Assembly: GCA_028285035.1 (NCBI GenBank)
Contig: JANQQF010000128.1
Location: 38,640 to 102,639, forward strand
Reading direction: 5' to 3'
Source: Phycisphaerae bacterium
Lineage (GTDB): Bacteria > Chloroflexota > Anaerolineae > 4572-78 > J111
Length of the DNA stretch: 64,000 bases
A program made the position numbers and the translations under genes. The notes beneath the pieces are model-generated. The model was not told where the DNA came from and searched no databases. It saw only the letters and a list, made by a program, of their open reading frames with translations. This document shows positions 8,033-16,423 of the stretch, one piece after another; the stretch's first letter is position 1; each line of letters starts with the position of its first letter.

Positions 8033-9142
8033 TTGACAACGGGATTTGTTTGGCACGAACGTTACATGTGGCACGATACAGGCTCGCAGGTGAACTATCT
8101 ACCCGCTGGGGGAATGACTGCGCTGCAGCCTCTAATTCACGTAGAAAATCCCGAAACCAAGCGTCGTCTGAAAAATTTGCTTGATGTCTTGGGTGTCACC
8201 GAGCAACTCACCCCAATCAAGCCTCAGATGGCGACCGAGGCAGAACTCACGCGGTTCCACACTGCAACGTATGTGGCTCAGATCAAGGAAATGAGCGACA
8301 ACGGTGGGGGGGATGCTGGGATATTGTCACCGTTTGCAGCGGGTGGTTATGAAATCGCTTGCCTAGCCGTGGGCGGGGCCATCGCTTTGGTTGAAGCGGT
8401 GGTCACTGGTGACGTGGACAACGGCTATGCTCTGGTTCGCCCGCCTGGACATCACGCAATTGCGGATAAAGGAATGGGTTTTTGCATCTTTGGTCATACC
8501 GCGTTGTCGGCGATGCACGCTCGGCAAGCCTTGGGTGTCGCCAAAGTGGCCATCGTAGATTGGGATGTTCATCACGGCAATGGTACTCAAGCCGCTTTTT
8601 ACGACGATCCGACGGTGCTGACGATTTCGCTCCACCAAACCAACTGTTTCCCGCCAAGATCTGGCTCGACGGATGACAATGGCGAGGGGGCTGGGGTCGG
8701 GACTAATATCAATGTCAATATGCCGCCAGGGTGCGGGCACGCTGCCTATCTTTATGCCTTGGAAAATGTGGTTGTGCCAGCCCTAAAACGCTTTGAGCCC
8801 GATTTGATTTTGGTTGCCTCTGGCTACGATGCCGGGGGAATGGATCCCTTATCTCGGACACTTGCCTACGGAAGTACATTTGGAATAATGATGCGCCAGG
8901 TTAAGGCTGTGGCAGATGAATTATGTGGCGGTAAGGTTGCCGTGATGCACGAGGGTGGCTACTCCGCCGCACACGTGCCGTTTTGCGGTCTGGCCGTGAT
9001 AGAAGAGTTGGCTGGGATTGATAGTGGAGTTGTTGATCCATTTGAGCGAGATTTGGCCAGTATGGGTGGGGATCAGCTACTGCCACATCATATCGAATCA
9101 ATCGACGAAGCTACTGCGCTGATCGAGAAAATTCCGGCGTAG
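8033..9142 (+). CDS. Class II histone-deacetylase-family amidohydrolase (acetylpolyamine/N-acyl-amine amidohydrolase type)
   Basis: The 369-residue protein carries the zinc deacetylase signatures RPPGHHA (tandem catalytic histidines), DWDVHHGNGTQ (zinc Asp and His) and a later GYDAGGMDP (second zinc Asp). Bacterial members remove acyl groups from N-acetylated amines such as acetylpolyamines, not from histones. Here it would plausibly expose a free amine for the ligase, oxidase or decarboxylase steps in the same island. I chose the TTG at 8033, which follows GAGGAG by 7 bases and yields the usual MTTGFVWHERYMWHD N-terminus, over the TTG at 8012. It starts 27 bp after the aldehyde dehydrogenase stop. 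Confidence 0.85.
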   Translation: MTTGFVWHERYMWHDTGSQVNYLPAGGMTALQPLIHVENPETKRRLKNLLDVLGVTEQLTPIKPQMATEAELTRFHTATYVAQIKEMSDNGGGDAGILSPFAAGGYEIACLAVGGAIALVEAVVTGDVDNGYALVRPPGHHAIADKGMGFCIFGHTALSAMHARQALGVAKVAIVDWDVHHGNGTQAAFYDDPTVLTISLHQTNCFPPRSGSTDDNGEGAGVGTNINVNMPPGCGHAAYLYALENVVVPALKRFEPDLILVASGYDAGGMDPLSRTLAYGSTFGIMMRQVKAVADELCGGKVAVMHEGGYSAAHVPFCGLAVIEELAGIDSGVVDPFERDLASMGGDQLLPHHIESIDEATALIEKIPA

Positions 9143-9209
9143 TGATTTTAGGAATCCGAAAATGCACGTTCGGATTCCTATTTTGAACACTATTTTGACA
9201 GGAGCAATT

Positions 9210-10016
9210 ATGTCCTTAAAAGGATACACTTTTCCACTCTCGCCAGACGGGCGAGCGAGTATTGTCCCACCCCCACCGTGGCACTATTCGGCCGATTTTA
9301 TTTTGATCGAATATCGCACCAATCCCGATAATGTCATTGCCCTGCTTCCCCCAGAGTTAGAACCAGCCGATGATCCAGGGGCCTGTGCGGTTCTTTTTGC
9401 CGATTGGCAGAGTTGTTCGGATGATCTGCATGAGTTGGTTGATCCGGTGCAGTCGCAATACAAAGAGATGCTGATTGTGGTCGGGTGTAAATACCAAGGC
9501 CAGCCGGCTAGTCGCTGTGTCTACATCTGGGTTGACAAAGATTTTGCGATGTATCGGGGCTATATTCAGGGCTTCCCTAAGAAACTGGGCCAAATTCATA
9601 TGACTCGTACCTTCGCCGTGGGTAAGGCCACCCCACAGTTGGCCCCTGGTGGTAAATTTGGGGCAACCTGTAGCGCCAACGGTCGCTCGATTGCGCGAGG
9701 GACGGTGACCCTGAGTGAAATTTCTAAAACGGGACCGACGGTCAATGACCCGCCGATGTATAACACCCGTCACTTCCCGGCCTACGACGGCCTGCGCCCT
9801 GATGTCTTCGAACTCGTCAAAGCGCAAAGCTATGATCGCTCTGCCACGGAAATTTGGGAAGGGGACGCGGAGTTGAAGTTCTATGAGGACACGTTGGAAG
9901 ATTTGCAAGCGATTGCCCCGCTTGAGGTGACAAAAGGCTTTCGTTTTTCGTTCGCCTATTCGGTGAATGGCGGGCCTGTGATTGCTCAACACGACAAGGA
10001 GTTACTAACAAAATGA
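9210..10016 (+). CDS. Acetoacetate-decarboxylase-family protein
   Basis: The 268-residue protein matches the ADC fold, with the paired lysines in GFPKKLG at residues 124-125 equivalent to the Schiff-base lysine and its pKa-lowering neighbour in clostridial acetoacetate decarboxylase. Family members act on several beta-keto or enolisable acids, and some are not decarboxylases. Its stop overlaps the next gene (FAH family) by 4 bp, so the two are translated together and probably act in sequence. A role on a ring-cleavage product is more likely than on acetoacetate itself; that is inference. ATG 9210 follows GGAG by 5 bases; an upstream ATG at 9162 lacks a ribosome site. Confidence 0.8.
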   Translation: MSLKGYTFPLSPDGRASIVPPPPWHYSADFILIEYRTNPDNVIALLPPELEPADDPGACAVLFADWQSCSDDLHELVDPVQSQYKEMLIVVGCKYQGQPASRCVYIWVDKDFAMYRGYIQGFPKKLGQIHMTRTFAVGKATPQLAPGGKFGATCSANGRSIARGTVTLSEISKTGPTVNDPPMYNTRHFPAYDGLRPDVFELVKAQSYDRSATEIWEGDAELKFYEDTLEDLQAIAPLEVTKGFRFSFAYSVNGGPVIAQHDKELLTK

Positions 10017-10867
10017 AGCACGCCAGAATAATGCACAACGACCAGCCTGTATGGGGTGTGGTCGAAGGGGATCAGATCAAATTAGAGGGTGGCGCGAGTG
10101 TTAGCCTCAATGAGGCCAACTACTTGCCCGTCACCGAGCCGAGCAAGGTGCTGGCCCCCCATTTAACCTACAAAAGCCGCTGTGTCGAGTACAAAATGAC
10201 CACCATCCCCCCGGAGCCGCACTTCTTTATGATGCCTCCGACGGCGGTGTCGCAACATAAAGCCACCGTGTCACGGCCAAAAGGGACCCAATTTCTCAAC
10301 TATGAGGGTGAAATTGCGGTGGTCATCGGTAAGCAGTGCAAAAACATCACGGTTGAGGAAGCCCTCGATTATGTCAAAGGCTACACTATCGCCAATGATT
10401 TTGGTTTGCACGATCTCCGTCATTTGGATCGTGGTGCGATGACCCGTGTCAAAGGCATCGACGGCTACTGCCCGATTGGGCCGTTCTTGGTCGATACCGC
10501 TGATCTCGATCAAAATGATCTGACCCTGCGTACCTACGTTAACGGCGAGGTCGTACAAGAGACCCACACAGGCGATGACCTGATGTTCTCCATTGCCTAC
10601 CAGGTGGCCGATCTTGCCCGCTTTTTCACCCTCCTGCCCGGTGATTTAATCCTGACCGGCACCCCTGCCAATTCACGGCCTGTTCAGGTTGGTGACCTGG
10701 TCGAGGTTGAAGTCAGCGGTATTGGGCGATTGCAGAATACGGTGGTTGAAATGGATTACGAACCCGTCAAGGTTGGCTTTCAGCCTCAAGTGAGTGCGGC
10801 CACACTGCACGTGGCCTTGGCGATGCCGGAAGATGAAGCAGAGAAACAAGCAGAGCAGTACAAGTAG
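10013..10867 (+). CDS. Fumarylacetoacetate-hydrolase-family protein (HpaG/HpcE-like isomerase/decarboxylase)
   Basis: The 284-residue protein has the FAH-family metal site (YEGEIAVVIG with two glutamates, followed by a conserved ANDFGLHD region) and the C-terminal DLILTGTPANS motif. Close relatives decarboxylate or isomerise 5-oxopent-3-ene-1,2,5-tricarboxylate in the homoprotocatechuate meta-cleavage pathway. Its ATG overlaps the stop of the ADC-like gene (ATGA), and the extradiol dioxygenase follows after a 70-bp gap holding a hairpin. This trio strongly suggests degradation of a ring-cleavage product. The hydratase (HpaH) and aldolase (HpaI) usually found with it are absent from the window. 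Confidence 0.85.
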   Translation: MKHARIMHNDQPVWGVVEGDQIKLEGGASVSLNEANYLPVTEPSKVLAPHLTYKSRCVEYKMTTIPPEPHFFMMPPTAVSQHKATVSRPKGTQFLNYEGEIAVVIGKQCKNITVEEALDYVKGYTIANDFGLHDLRHLDRGAMTRVKGIDGYCPIGPFLVDTADLDQNDLTLRTYVNGEVVQETHTGDDLMFSIAYQVADLARFFTLLPGDLILTGTPANSRPVQVGDLVEVEVSGIGRLQNTVVEMDYEPVKVGFQPQVSAATLHVALAMPEDEAEKQAEQYK

Positions 10868-10870
10868 ATG

Positions 10871-10914
10871 CGTGATACGTGATGCGTGAATTTTGTTACC
10901 CGTCACGTATCACG
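10871..10914. repeat. Iterated-word hairpin (CGTGATA word)
   Basis: CGTGATACGTGA (10871-10882) pairs perfectly with TCACGTATCACG (10903-10914) across a 20-nt loop. The arms are built of the repeated word CGTGAT. It fills the gap between the FAH-family and dioxygenase genes. Confidence 0.7.
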
Positions 10915-10937
10915 TATTACCCTTGAGGTAAACAGTT

Positions 10938-11864
10938 ATGACACAAAAACTATGTATGAACCTCCACCACGCCTCGATTTTTGTTGCCGATGTGGAAGAG
11001 GCGTTTCATCGCTATGAAATGTTGTTGGGACTGCACGGCGAATTGATCGATGATTACGCCATTATGCGCTGTATGCACGAAGATTATTGTTTGGTGCTGC
11101 GTCCCGCTGGAGATCGCAAGCCGGAAATCGAATATGTGGCCTATGAGTTGGAGCCCGGCTTGACCTTGGCTGAGGCTGAAGCGGAAGTTGAGCGGCGAGG
11201 TGAGACCGCCGCAGAAATTGAGGTGCCAATTCGAGGGAGCGGCCTACGCCTGAATGACTGCGATGGCAACGGGGTGGTCTTGGTCGAGCGTGTTCGTCCA
11301 TCCGATGCCCGTCCACCGATAATGATTGAGACGCAAACTCTACGCGGCTACCATCCGCGACGTTTGGGCCACGTTAACTATCTGACAGCCGATACCCCAC
11401 GCATCTTTAAATGGTACAACGAAATTCTTGGTTTCAAACTGACCGACTGGATTGGCGATGGGGCTGTCTGGATGCACATCGACTCACGGCATCACGTGCT
11501 GGCTTTGCTGGATAAGGGGTACAACCACATTCATCACCTAGCCTTTGAGTTCGTCGATTTTGGTGAGATGCGGCAATGTCTCGATCATATCGGAAAACAC
11601 GGTCGCTACGTCTCCTGGGGACCAGTTCGTCACGGGATGGCCCAAAATCTGGCCACCTATTGGCGGATGTGGGAAGAGGAGCACTTTATCGAGATTTACT
11701 CCGATATGCAGGTGCTAGATGCGGATCATGAACCCGTGGTTCACCCTGACGACCCGTATGCGTCGAACACTTGGGGTATTTTGCCCCCGCGTAGCTACTT
11801 CCAATTTGGGGAAGAGGTGGTCCGCAAAGAGAAGGAACAATTGCACGCGATGGTGGTCGTTTAG
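10938..11864 (+). CDS. Type I extradiol ring-cleavage dioxygenase (VOC fold)
   Basis: This 308-residue protein contains two vicinal-oxygen-chelate modules. The C-terminal module carries the 2-His-1-carboxylate set expected for Fe(II) or Mn(II): His145 (RRLGHVNY), His200 (HIHHLAF) and Glu252 (FIEIYSD). Members cleave a catechol ring next to the hydroxyls. Together with the FAH-family protein and the aldehyde dehydrogenase it resembles the homoprotocatechuate 2,3-dioxygenase branch. The ATG follows TGAGGTAA. Substrate is not proven; a glyoxalase-like function is less likely because the ligand spacing matches extradiol dioxygenases. Confidence 0.82.
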   Translation: MTQKLCMNLHHASIFVADVEEAFHRYEMLLGLHGELIDDYAIMRCMHEDYCLVLRPAGDRKPEIEYVAYELEPGLTLAEAEAEVERRGETAAEIEVPIRGSGLRLNDCDGNGVVLVERVRPSDARPPIMIETQTLRGYHPRRLGHVNYLTADTPRIFKWYNEILGFKLTDWIGDGAVWMHIDSRHHVLALLDKGYNHIHHLAFEFVDFGEMRQCLDHIGKHGRYVSWGPVRHGMAQNLATYWRMWEEEHFIEIYSDMQVLDADHEPVVHPDDPYASNTWGILPPRSYFQFGEEVVRKEKEQLHAMVVV

Positions 11865-11902
11865 TGAGCGGTCAACTGCCACGGCGATTGACAAAAAGAC
11901 AT

Positions 11903-11949
11903 TTGCCTGTGAACACACTTTATAGTAGTCTACTAAACTGTTTAGTAGA
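11903..11949 (+). promoter_or_regulatory. Promoter with TetR-type operator O1 before the PLP decarboxylase
   Basis: TTGCCT (11903-11908), 17 bp, then TAGTCT (11926-11931) form the promoter. The last base of the -10 is the first base of a perfect palindrome, TACTAAAC-T-GTTTAGTA (11931-11947), extended to 10-bp arms over 11929-11949. The same arrangement, base for base in geometry, occurs at 21751-21795. The ATG lies 32 bp after the 17-bp core. Confidence 0.75.
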
Positions 11950-11979
11950 TGACTTGTCTTATTTCAATGGGGAATAATA

Positions 11980-13383
11980 ATGACACCGGATGAGTTTCGA
12001 GCTATTGGTCATCAACTGATCGATTGGATCGCGGATTATCGCGAAAACATTGCCGAGTATCCTGTGATGTCGGCAGCCTCACCGGGCGATGTTCGGGCCA
12101 AGTTGCCCGAAGCGCCACCTCAGCAGGCTGAGGACTTTACTTCCATTATTACTGATTTGAATGAAACGATTTTACCGGGGATGACTCATTGGAATCACCC
12201 CCGGTATTTCGCATATTTTCCGGCGAATGCCAGTTTGTCTTCAGTGCTGGGCGATCTGCTTAGTACTGGCTTTGGGGTGATCGGCCTCAATTGGCAAGCT
12301 AGTCCCGCTTTGACTGAGTTGGAAGAGGTAGTCGCGGAGTGGATGCGCCAAATGCTCAGTTTGTCCGATGCTTGGAGTGGGGTGATTCAGGATACGGCCT
12401 CGACCACCACCTTGGTGGCCCTGATGTGTGCGCGGGAGTGGGCGACGGATCATGGCCAAACCCGAGGCGGCTTGCAAGCTGCGCAAAAGCCCTTGGTGGT
12501 TTATACCTCGACCCAGAGCCACAGCTCGGTACAAAAGGCGGCGTTGTTGGCTGGCTTTGGGCTAGACCACTTGCGGGTGATCGAGACAGATGATGAATTT
12601 GCCCTGCGGGTTGATCTGTTAGAGCAGGCCATTGAGGCCGATTTGGCGCAAGGCCTGCACCCGTGTGCGGTGGTTGCCACGGTTGGCACAACGGGGACAA
12701 CAGCCATCGACCCAATTGAAGCGATTGCCAAGTTGACTCAAGCGCATAATATGTGGCTGCACGTTGATACCGCAATGGCAGGCTCGGCGATGATCCTGCC
12801 GGAGTGTCGCTGGATGTGGCAGGGTATTGAGCAGGCCGACTCGCTGGTGCTTAATCCACACAAGTGGCTTGGGGTTGCTTTCGACTGCTCGTTGTATTAC
12901 GTGCGTAACCCAGAACATCTCATTCGGGTGATGTCCACCAACCCTAGCTATTTGCAGACCTCGGCGGATGATACTGCCAAGAATTTTCGAGATTGGGGCA
13001 TTCCTTTGGGCCGTCGTTTCCGGTCCCTCAAGTTGTGGTGTCTCATTCGAGACGAGGGGGTGAGTGGCTTGCAGCAAAGATTACGGCGTGATTTAGCCAA
13101 CGCCCAATGGCTAAAAGAGCAGGTCGAAGCCCATTCTGAATGGGAACTTATGGCCCCTGTTCATTTACAAACGGTCTGCCTCCGCCATCGGCCACCTGGA
13201 ATGGCTGATCACGAACTTGATGAGTATACTCAGGCTTGGCCCCAACGTTTAAATCAAAGTGGGGATTATTTTGTCACCCCAGCTAAAGTCAAAGGACAAT
13301 GGATCGTCCGTATTTCGATTGGATCTGAACCGACAGAGTTAGTGGATGTTCAGCAATTGTGGGATCGACTGCAGGAATTGTAA
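11980..13383 (+). CDS. PLP-dependent aromatic-L-amino-acid-type decarboxylase
   Basis: This 467-residue group II decarboxylase has the PLP lysine in NPHKWLG (Lys295), the PLP-ring Asp in HVDTAMAGSA (Asp263) and the stacking His in TQSHSSVQKA (His181). The usual HVDxAYAGSA motif has Met in place of Tyr here, which may mark an unusual substrate. Enzymes of this family convert an amino acid such as tyrosine, DOPA, tryptophan or phenylalanine to the amine. A perfect TetR-type operator overlaps its promoter, placing it in the same regulon as the operon at 21822-26054. The amine product fits the downstream FAD amine oxidase. The ATG follows GGGGAA. Confidence 0.87.
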   Translation: MTPDEFRAIGHQLIDWIADYRENIAEYPVMSAASPGDVRAKLPEAPPQQAEDFTSIITDLNETILPGMTHWNHPRYFAYFPANASLSSVLGDLLSTGFGVIGLNWQASPALTELEEVVAEWMRQMLSLSDAWSGVIQDTASTTTLVALMCAREWATDHGQTRGGLQAAQKPLVVYTSTQSHSSVQKAALLAGFGLDHLRVIETDDEFALRVDLLEQAIEADLAQGLHPCAVVATVGTTGTTAIDPIEAIAKLTQAHNMWLHVDTAMAGSAMILPECRWMWQGIEQADSLVLNPHKWLGVAFDCSLYYVRNPEHLIRVMSTNPSYLQTSADDTAKNFRDWGIPLGRRFRSLKLWCLIRDEGVSGLQQRLRRDLANAQWLKEQVEAHSEWELMAPVHLQTVCLRHRPPGMADHELDEYTQAWPQRLNQSGDYFVTPAKVKGQWIVRISIGSEPTELVDVQQLWDRLQEL

Positions 13384-13402
13384 CTAGAGCATGGACTCTC
13401 TT

Positions 13403-13465
13403 GTGACAATGCTTTGCGATGTCACATATTTGGTGACTCCGCGCCAACGCAGAGCCTTGGAGTCA
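13403..13465. repeat. Hairpins with CTCTGCG-type loop, second site
   Basis: GTGACA pairs with TGTCAC around a TGCTTTGCG-containing loop (13403-13425). TGACTCC pairs with GGAGTCA (13434-13465) around a loop that includes CCAACGCAGAGCCTTGG, the reverse-complement form of the loop seen at 3169-3193. It lies just downstream of the PLP decarboxylase. Confidence 0.65.
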
Positions 13466-13590
13466 GAATCGGTAAACGAGTTTTCATTTACAAGTAGCAT
13501 CGGAGCCAGAGAGATCACCCCATCCCCCACGCGGCCGGGAGAGCATCTCTTTTACTCATATTTAATAAAGAATAGTATTTAGGAGGAAAA

Positions 13591-15546
13591 ATGAAAAAGT
13601 TATTGCAGTTAATTGTATTGGCGTTACTCATTAGCTTCGTTGTATCGGCTTGTGGGGCCGCTGAGCCGGAGGTAAGCAGTGAGCCAGCGAGTAGTAGTGG
13701 TGAAGAAGCCGCCCCAGCTGAGGAAGAACCCGCTGAAGAAGAAGCGGTAGCTGAAGAAGATTCATCTTTTCCAGAACGACCGGTTGAGTTTGTGGTGCCG
13801 TGGCCACCGGGAGACTTGGAAGATGTCTTGACCCGAATGATCGCTGAAGAAATGCAAAGCCAAACCGGCGTTCCTGCTGCGGTTGTGAACAAGCCCGGTG
13901 GGGGTGGTGTTGTTGGGGCGACGGAAGTATTCCAAGCTGACCCCGATGGTCACACCGTGGGTTCATTCGTGATTGGTATCCCCACTGTCCAAATTATGAA
14001 CGGAAACGCACCGTATGAGCGTGGTGACTTTGAGCCGCTCGGTATCTTTGTAACCTATCCGTTCGTGATTGCGGCCCCTGGTGATGCCCCCTACTCTACA
14101 ATGCAAGAGTTGGCCGACTACTCTAAAGAAAATGATGTAAGCCTGGGCCACTTCGGCTTTGGCTTGGTCCCCACCCGTGCCACCATCTTGAGTATGCAAG
14201 ACTTGGGCGGGAACTTCGCGTCAGAAGCAGCCTTTGACAACCTAGACTGCACCAGCTTGGCTTCTGGCGATGTTGATGTGATCAATACTACCGTTCAGTT
14301 GCTGTTGCCGTGTCTAGATGATGTGAAATTGATTGCTTCAATCGGTGATTCTCGTATTTCTGTCAGCCCTGACACTGAGACCTTGGCCGAGCAAGGTGGG
14401 TTGGACATCGCTCTGTGGAACGGTCTCTTTGTTCACAAAGATACCCCACAAGCTGCGCGTGACGTTATCTCTGAAGCCGCGCAAGCCGCTCTGGCTAGTG
14501 ATGCCGCTCAAGAGCTGGCTGAAACTACCGGCGCTTTGGTTTACTGGCAAAATGCTGAGGAGTCTCAAGCACTGATTGATGAGCATTGGGACATCATTGC
14601 TGACATGATCGCCCGTATGGAAGGTATGGAAGAGGGGGCGATGGAAGAGGAAGCGATGGAAGAAGAGGCAATGGAAGACATCGACTTCCCAGAACGACCG
14701 GTTGAGTTTGTGGTGCCGTGGCCACCGGGAGACTTGGAAGATGTCTTGACCCGAATGATCGCTGAAGAGATGCAAAGCCAAACGGGTGTTCCCGCTGCGG
14801 TTGTGAACAAGCCCGGTGGGGGTGGTGTTGTTGGCGCGACGGAAGTATTCCAGGCTGATGCCGATGGTCACACGGTTGGTTCATTTGTGATTGGTATCCC
14901 CACTGTTCAAATTATGAACGGAAACGCACCGTATGAGCGTGGTGACTTTGAGCCGCTCGGTATCTTTGTGACCTATCCGTTCGTGATTGCGGCCCCTGGT
15001 GATGCCCCCTACTCGACAATGTCAGAATTGGCTGAATATTCTAAAGAGAATGATGTGAGCTTGGGACACTTTGGCTTTGGCTTGGTCCCCACCCGTGCCA
15101 CCATCTTGAGTATGCAAGACTTGGGCGGCGAGTTTGCGTCAGAAGCAGCCTTTGACAACTTGGACTGCACTAGCCTCGCCTCTGGCGATGTTGATGTGAT
15201 TAACACTACCGTTCAGTTGCTGTTGCCGTGTTTGGATGATGTGAAATTGATTGCTTCAATCGGTGATTCGCGGATTTCTGTTAGCCCCGATACCGAAACA
15301 TTGGCCGAGCAAGGCGGCTTGGATATTGCTTTGTGGAACGGTCTCTTTGTTCACAAAGACACGCCAGAAGGTGCTCGTAAGGTGATCACCGAAGCTGCCA
15401 AGGCTGCTTTGGCTAGTGACGCAGCTCAAGAGCTGGCCGAAACCACAGGTGCCTTGGTTTACTGGATGGAAGCTGATGAGTCTCAGGAACTCATCGATGA
15501 GCATTGGGACATCATCTCTGATATGATCGAGCGAATGGGACAGTAA
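13591..15546 (+). CDS. Tandem-duplicated TctC (Bug-family) solute-binding lipoprotein
   Basis: The 651-residue lipoprotein has an N-terminal signal with lipobox VSAC, an acidic linker (Glu/Ala/Pro-rich, about residues 28-57), a first TctC domain (about 58-343), a second acidic linker (GAMEEEAMEEEAM type) and a second TctC domain (about 364-650). The two domains are offset by 918 bp and differ at about 15 residues by my reading, so the duplication is recent. Ordinary TctC proteins have one domain of about 320 residues and deliver carboxylates to TctAB. The genes for TctB and TctA follow, which supports the assignment. AGGAGG precedes the ATG. The frame is intact through both copies, arguing against a simple assembly slip. 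Confidence 0.9.
   Translation: MKKLLQLIVLALLISFVVSACGAAEPEVSSEPASSSGEEAAPAEEEPAEEEAVAEEDSSFPERPVEFVVPWPPGDLEDVLTRMIAEEMQSQTGVPAAVVNKPGGGGVVGATEVFQADPDGHTVGSFVIGIPTVQIMNGNAPYERGDFEPLGIFVTYPFVIAAPGDAPYSTMQELADYSKENDVSLGHFGFGLVPTRATILSMQDLGGNFASEAAFDNLDCTSLASGDVDVINTTVQLLLPCLDDVKLIASIGDSRISVSPDTETLAEQGGLDIALWNGLFVHKDTPQAARDVISEAAQAALASDAAQELAETTGALVYWQNAEESQALIDEHWDIIADMIARMEGMEEGAMEEEAMEEEAMEDIDFPERPVEFVVPWPPGDLEDVLTRMIAEEMQSQTGVPAAVVNKPGGGGVVGATEVFQADADGHTVGSFVIGIPTVQIMNGNAPYERGDFEPLGIFVTYPFVIAAPGDAPYSTMSELAEYSKENDVSLGHFGFGLVPTRATILSMQDLGGEFASEAAFDNLDCTSLASGDVDVINTTVQLLLPCLDDVKLIASIGDSRISVSPDTETLAEQGGLDIALWNGLFVHKDTPEGARKVITEAAKAALASDAAQELAETTGALVYWMEADESQELIDEHWDIISDMIERMGQ
13768..14620 (+). 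repeat. Internal repeat, TctC domain copy 1
   Basis: This is the first of two long direct repeats inside the solute-binding protein gene; the second begins 918 bp later. Nucleotide differences are mostly at third codon positions in the first two thirds. Confidence 0.88.
14686..15538 (+). repeat. Internal repeat, TctC domain copy 2
   Basis: This is the second of the two long direct repeats. It is nearly identical to copy 1 for the first 200 codons; most amino-acid changes are near the C-terminus. Confidence 0.88.
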
Positions 15547-15550
15547 GATA

Positions 15551-15592
15551 ATTGTGAATTGTGAAGTTGAATTTTCATTCACAATTCACAAT
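15551..15592. repeat. Iterated-word hairpin (ATTGTGA word)
   Basis: ATTGTGAATTGTGAA (15551-15565) is the perfect complement of TTCACAATTCACAAT (15578-15592). It begins 4 bp after the solute-binding protein stop, and could act to end or stabilise that transcript, lowering expression of tctBA relative to tctC. Confidence 0.72.
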
Positions 15593-15640
15593 GAAATGAG
15601 GTTCGGTTATAAATAGTCTCGATTGCAAATTGTAGACCGT

Positions 15641-15755
15641 ATGTCATTTCGAACGGAATGAAACGAAGTGGAATGTAGAGAGAAATCCCTACAGAGCTTG
15701 TTTGTAAACATAGGTCTCAGGGATTTCTCGGTGAAAAGATTCCTCGAAATGACAT
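15641..15755. repeat. Nested palindromic element B, complete copy
   Basis: The outer arms ATGTCATTTCGA / TCGAAATGACAT (12 bp, perfect) enclose inner arms GAGAAATCCCT / AGGGATTTCTC (11 bp, perfect). The element fills most of the 313-bp gap between tctC and tctB. A second, decayed copy is at 18090-18200, and an end fragment lies near 3409-3420. Confidence 0.8.
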
Positions 15756-15859
15756 GTCTAGCCTAAATTCGCTGCCCTATTTATGACCTGAATATCTCTT
15801 GTAATCAAACATAAGTAAACTAATGGGGAGGTTTCGGCCTCCCCCTTGAGGGTATTTCA

Positions 15860-16423
15860 ATGAGTGAAGATACCACGCGGCCCGAACCCGGGCTGGCCCA
15901 CAATCCTGGGTTAGGCGTTTTCTATACGGCGATGTTTATTCTGGGGATCATTCTGTTGATCCTGCTCCCCATTCAAACAGAATCTGGCCCTGTTGAACAA
16001 GGTTGGTGGACTCAGCCCATTTTGATGCCAGCCATCAGCATCTGGCTTTTTGCCATCACTGCAACCATCCTCTTTTTCCAACATATAATTAAAGTACGAC
16101 GCAGTGAGATGGCTCGCCCCAGTGGTGAACGGATTCGGGTCGAAATTTTCCAGTGGTTCAAACCTGTGGAGTATTTTGTCTACTATGTGGCCTATATTTG
16201 GCTGCTTGGGATGGTGGGCTATTTTCTGTCCAGCCTGATTTTTATCATTGGAGTTGGTCTTCGAGTTGGGCTGCGTAGCCCCCGATGGCTGCTTAACGGT
16301 CTGTTGTTTGCTGTCTTACTCATCGCAGTTTTTAGATGGGGATTGCAAGTATGGGTTCCTGCCGCCGAACTGTATGAATTGTTTGAAAAAGATACACGGA
16401 TCTTTTTGATGAGGAATTTTTAG
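15860..16423 (+). CDS. tctB: TctB-family small membrane subunit of tripartite tricarboxylate transporter
   Basis: The 187-residue protein has four predicted membrane helices (about residues 22-42, 58-78, 115-135 and 145-170) joined by a charged cytoplasmic loop, the TctB pattern. It lies directly before tctA with no gap: the tctA ATG follows the TAG stop. It would form the membrane complex with TctA and receive ligand from the lipoprotein at 13591. Poorly conserved sequence is normal for TctB, so the call rests partly on context. Confidence 0.82.
   Translation: MSEDTTRPEPGLAHNPGLGVFYTAMFILGIILLILLPIQTESGPVEQGWWTQPILMPAISIWLFAITATILFFQHIIKVRRSEMARPSGERIRVEIFQWFKPVEYFVYYVAYIWLLGMVGYFLSSLIFIIGVGLRVGLRSPRWLLNGLLFAVLLIAVFRWGLQVWVPAAELYELFEKDTRIFLMRNF

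Noticed and set aside
13391..13582. A 63-codon frame after the PLP decarboxylase
   Set aside because: It overlaps the hairpin repeats and lacks a ribosome site or protein-like composition.
14338..14884. Minus-strand open frames inside the tandem TctC gene
   Set aside because: They repeat because the coding sequence itself is duplicated; the proteins are low-complexity and unsupported.
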